Below, one piece after another: positions 5,333 through 6,757 of a stretch of DNA of 6,757 bases (positions are counted from its first letter, which is position 1; every line of letters starts with the position of its first letter). The translations under genes were made by a program, and so were the position numbers. Source of the stretch: Candidatus Fermentibacterota bacterium (GTDB lineage Bacteria; Fermentibacterota; Fermentibacteria; Fermentibacterales; JCC-6); assembly GCA_030607835.1 (NCBI GenBank), contig JAUWJE010000105.1, forward strand, positions 1-6,757, given 5' to 3'. The notes under the pieces are model-generated. The model ran no database searches. It was not told where the DNA came from and saw only the letters and a program-made list of their open reading frames with translations.

Positions 5333-6757
5333 ATGGGACTCACAGTAGCTGAAAAGATCGTTAGAGAACACATTGTTGAAGGCAAACCTGAACCCGGAGA
5401 AAGGGTTGCCATAAGAATTGATCAGACTCTAACACAGGATGCCACTGGGACCATGGCGTTCCTTCAACTTGAAGCGATGGGAGTTGATCGCTGCAGAACA
5501 GAACTGTCGATCTCTTATGTTGATCATAATATGGTGCAGAGCGGATTTGAAAATGCGGATGATCACAGGTACCTTCAGTCAGTTGCCAAAAAGTATGGCG
5601 TTAAATTCTCAAGACCTGGCAACGGCATCTGTCACCAGGTTCACTTCGAACGATTCGGAATCCCCGGTAAGACTCTGCTCGGGTCAGACAGCCATACACC
5701 CACTGCAGGCGGTATGGGTATGTTCGCCATGGGTGCAGGTGGTCTCGATGTCGCCTGTGCGATGGCAGGAGAGCCTTTCTGGATCACTTACCCCAGAGTA
5801 ACAGGCATAAGACTGATCGGGAAACTAGGGATTTTTGTCTCTGCGAAGGATGTCATTCTCAAAGTTCTTTCCATCCTCTCCACAAGGGGAAATGTCGGAA
5901 CAGTAATCGAGTATTTTGGAAGCGGTTTATCTAATCTGACCGCTCAGGACAGAGCGACGATCACGAACATGGGTGCTGAAACCGGTGCAACAACATCGAT
6001 ATTTCCCTCGGATGAAATCACACACGAATTTCTAATTGCCCAGGGACGCGGGGAAGCATGGAAACTGCTGACAGCTGATCCCGATTGTGTATATGACAGA
6101 ATAATTGAAATTGATCTTTCCGAAATTGAACCAATGGCAGCAACTCCCCACTCACCGGGCAACGTTACAGCTGTATCCGGACTTACCGGGATGCATGTGG
6201 ATCAGGTTTGCATAGGTTCATGTACGAATTCTTCTTTCAGGGATCTGGTTATGGCTGCAGAGATACTGCGTGGTAGAATCGTCAGCGAGAATACCAGTCT
6301 CGTTATCGGGCCGGGTTCGAGACAGGTGCTTTCAATGATCACTGATTCAGGTCATCTTGCATCGCTGATCACTTCAGGTGCTCGCGTTGCAGAGAGTACA
6401 TGTGGATTCTGTATCGGCAACGGTATGGCTCCCAACACGGATGCCGTATCACTCAGAACTGTCAACAGAAACTTTGAAGGCAGGTCAGGGACTGCAAGCG
6501 CACAAGTTTATCTTGTCAGTCCTGAAGTGGCGGCAGCATCCGCCATAACCGGAGAGTTCACGGATCCGAGAACACTTGGAATACCTTGGCCTTCCATATC
6601 AATTCCTGATATCTTCGCATTTGATGACAGCATGGTCATTGATGAGCATGACCACACAACCGTGCCAGTCAGGGGTCCTAATATCGGTCCACCACCTGTC
6701 AACGATCCTCTTCCTGAGCGACTTACTGGAGAAGTTCTACTGAAGGTCGGTGATAAG
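5333..6757 (+). CDS. acn: Aconitate hydratase, Aquifex-like type, 3' end cut by the window
   Basis: Iron-sulfur enzyme that isomerises citrate to isocitrate via cis-aconitate, linking citrate synthase to isocitrate dehydrogenase. The ATG at 5333 follows GGGAGGAAG, and the frame stays open for 475 codons to the window end. The [4Fe-4S] ligands are C297 (GSCTNS), C357 and C360 (STCGFCIG), with pair spacing as in mitochondrial aconitase. Active-site signatures D64-H65 (VDHNM) and D119-S120-H121 (GSDSHTPT) are present. The sequence seen covers domains 1-3 and the start of the linker; the C-terminal swivel domain lies beyond the edge. The overall pattern, including GRGEAWK and GIPWPSI, fits the compact Aquifex-type aconitase of roughly 640-650 residues better than AcnA or AcnB, and is also clearly distinct from a stand-alone LeuC large subunit in context. 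Oxygen-labile clusters of this kind fit beside a superoxide-defence operon. Confidence 0.93.
   Translation, partial: MGLTVAEKIVREHIVEGKPEPGERVAIRIDQTLTQDATGTMAFLQLEAMGVDRCRTELSISYVDHNMVQSGFENADDHRYLQSVAKKYGVKFSRPGNGICHQVHFERFGIPGKTLLGSDSHTPTAGGMGMFAMGAGGLDVACAMAGEPFWITYPRVTGIRLIGKLGIFVSAKDVILKVLSILSTRGNVGTVIEYFGSGLSNLTAQDRATITNMGAETGATTSIFPSDEITHEFLIAQGRGEAWKLLTADPDCVYDRIIEIDLSEIEPMAATPHSPGNVTAVSGLTGMHVDQVCIGSCTNSSFRDLVMAAEILRGRIVSENTSLVIGPGSRQVLSMITDSGHLASLITSGARVAESTCGFCIGNGMAPNTDAVSLRTVNRNFEGRSGTASAQVYLVSPEVAAASAITGEFTDPRTLGIPWPSISIPDIFAFDDSMVIDEHDHTTVPVRGPNIGPPPVNDPLPERLTGEVLLKVGDK

Noticed and set aside
5439..5801. A 120-codon plus-strand frame inside aconitase
   Set aside because: It is an out-of-frame shadow; the aconitase frame across it carries VDHNM and GSDSHTP motifs.

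Overview
The window holds seven recognisable protein genes and one small unassigned gene, packed into two functional blocks. Nothing in it looks like a tRNA, rRNA, CRISPR array or mobile element. The gene set (superoxide reductase, rubrerythrin, bacterioferritin-like ferritin FtnA, PerR) suggests an anaerobic or microaerophilic bacterium that meets oxygen. A strong Shine-Dalgarno sequence precedes every start and the promoters look sigma-70-like. The citrate synthase is of the eukaryote-like (Si) type and the aconitase resembles the Aquifex type, a mix seen in deltaproteobacteria-like and deep-branching or uncultured bacterial lineages. I cannot name the phylum from this sequence.

Block 1 (positions 1 to about 2215, minus strand) is an oxidative-stress and iron operon read in the order perR, small SH3/KOW-like gene, rbr, dfx, ftnA. 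The first three genes overlap by 8 and 4 bases. Rbr and dfx are 47 bases apart, and dfx and ftnA are 2 bases apart. A single promoter (TTGACA, 16-base spacer, TATATT) lies upstream of perR, and a 15-base inverted repeat of PerR/Fur 7-1-7 geometry sits on its predicted start site, so the operon is probably autoregulated. Together the products would detect peroxide (PerR), reduce superoxide to peroxide (Dfx), reduce peroxide (Rbr) and store the iron that would otherwise drive Fenton chemistry (FtnA).

Block 2 (2348 to 6757) is the oxidative entry of the TCA cycle: NADP-type isocitrate dehydrogenase on the minus strand, divergent from citrate synthase and aconitase on the plus strand across a 292-base promoter region. 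The three enzymes convert oxaloacetate plus acetyl-CoA to 2-oxoglutarate and NADPH. Two things here stand out. The isocitrate dehydrogenase carries an extra segment of about 29 residues with a CxxC-x9-CxxC pattern, placed directly before the substrate-binding serine loop. The citrate synthase reading frame is interrupted by a single in-frame TAA at codon 148, with all family motifs preserved on both sides. A strong GC-rich hairpin without a T-tract lies between citrate synthase and aconitase.

Ferritin at the left edge and aconitase at the right edge are cut by the window.
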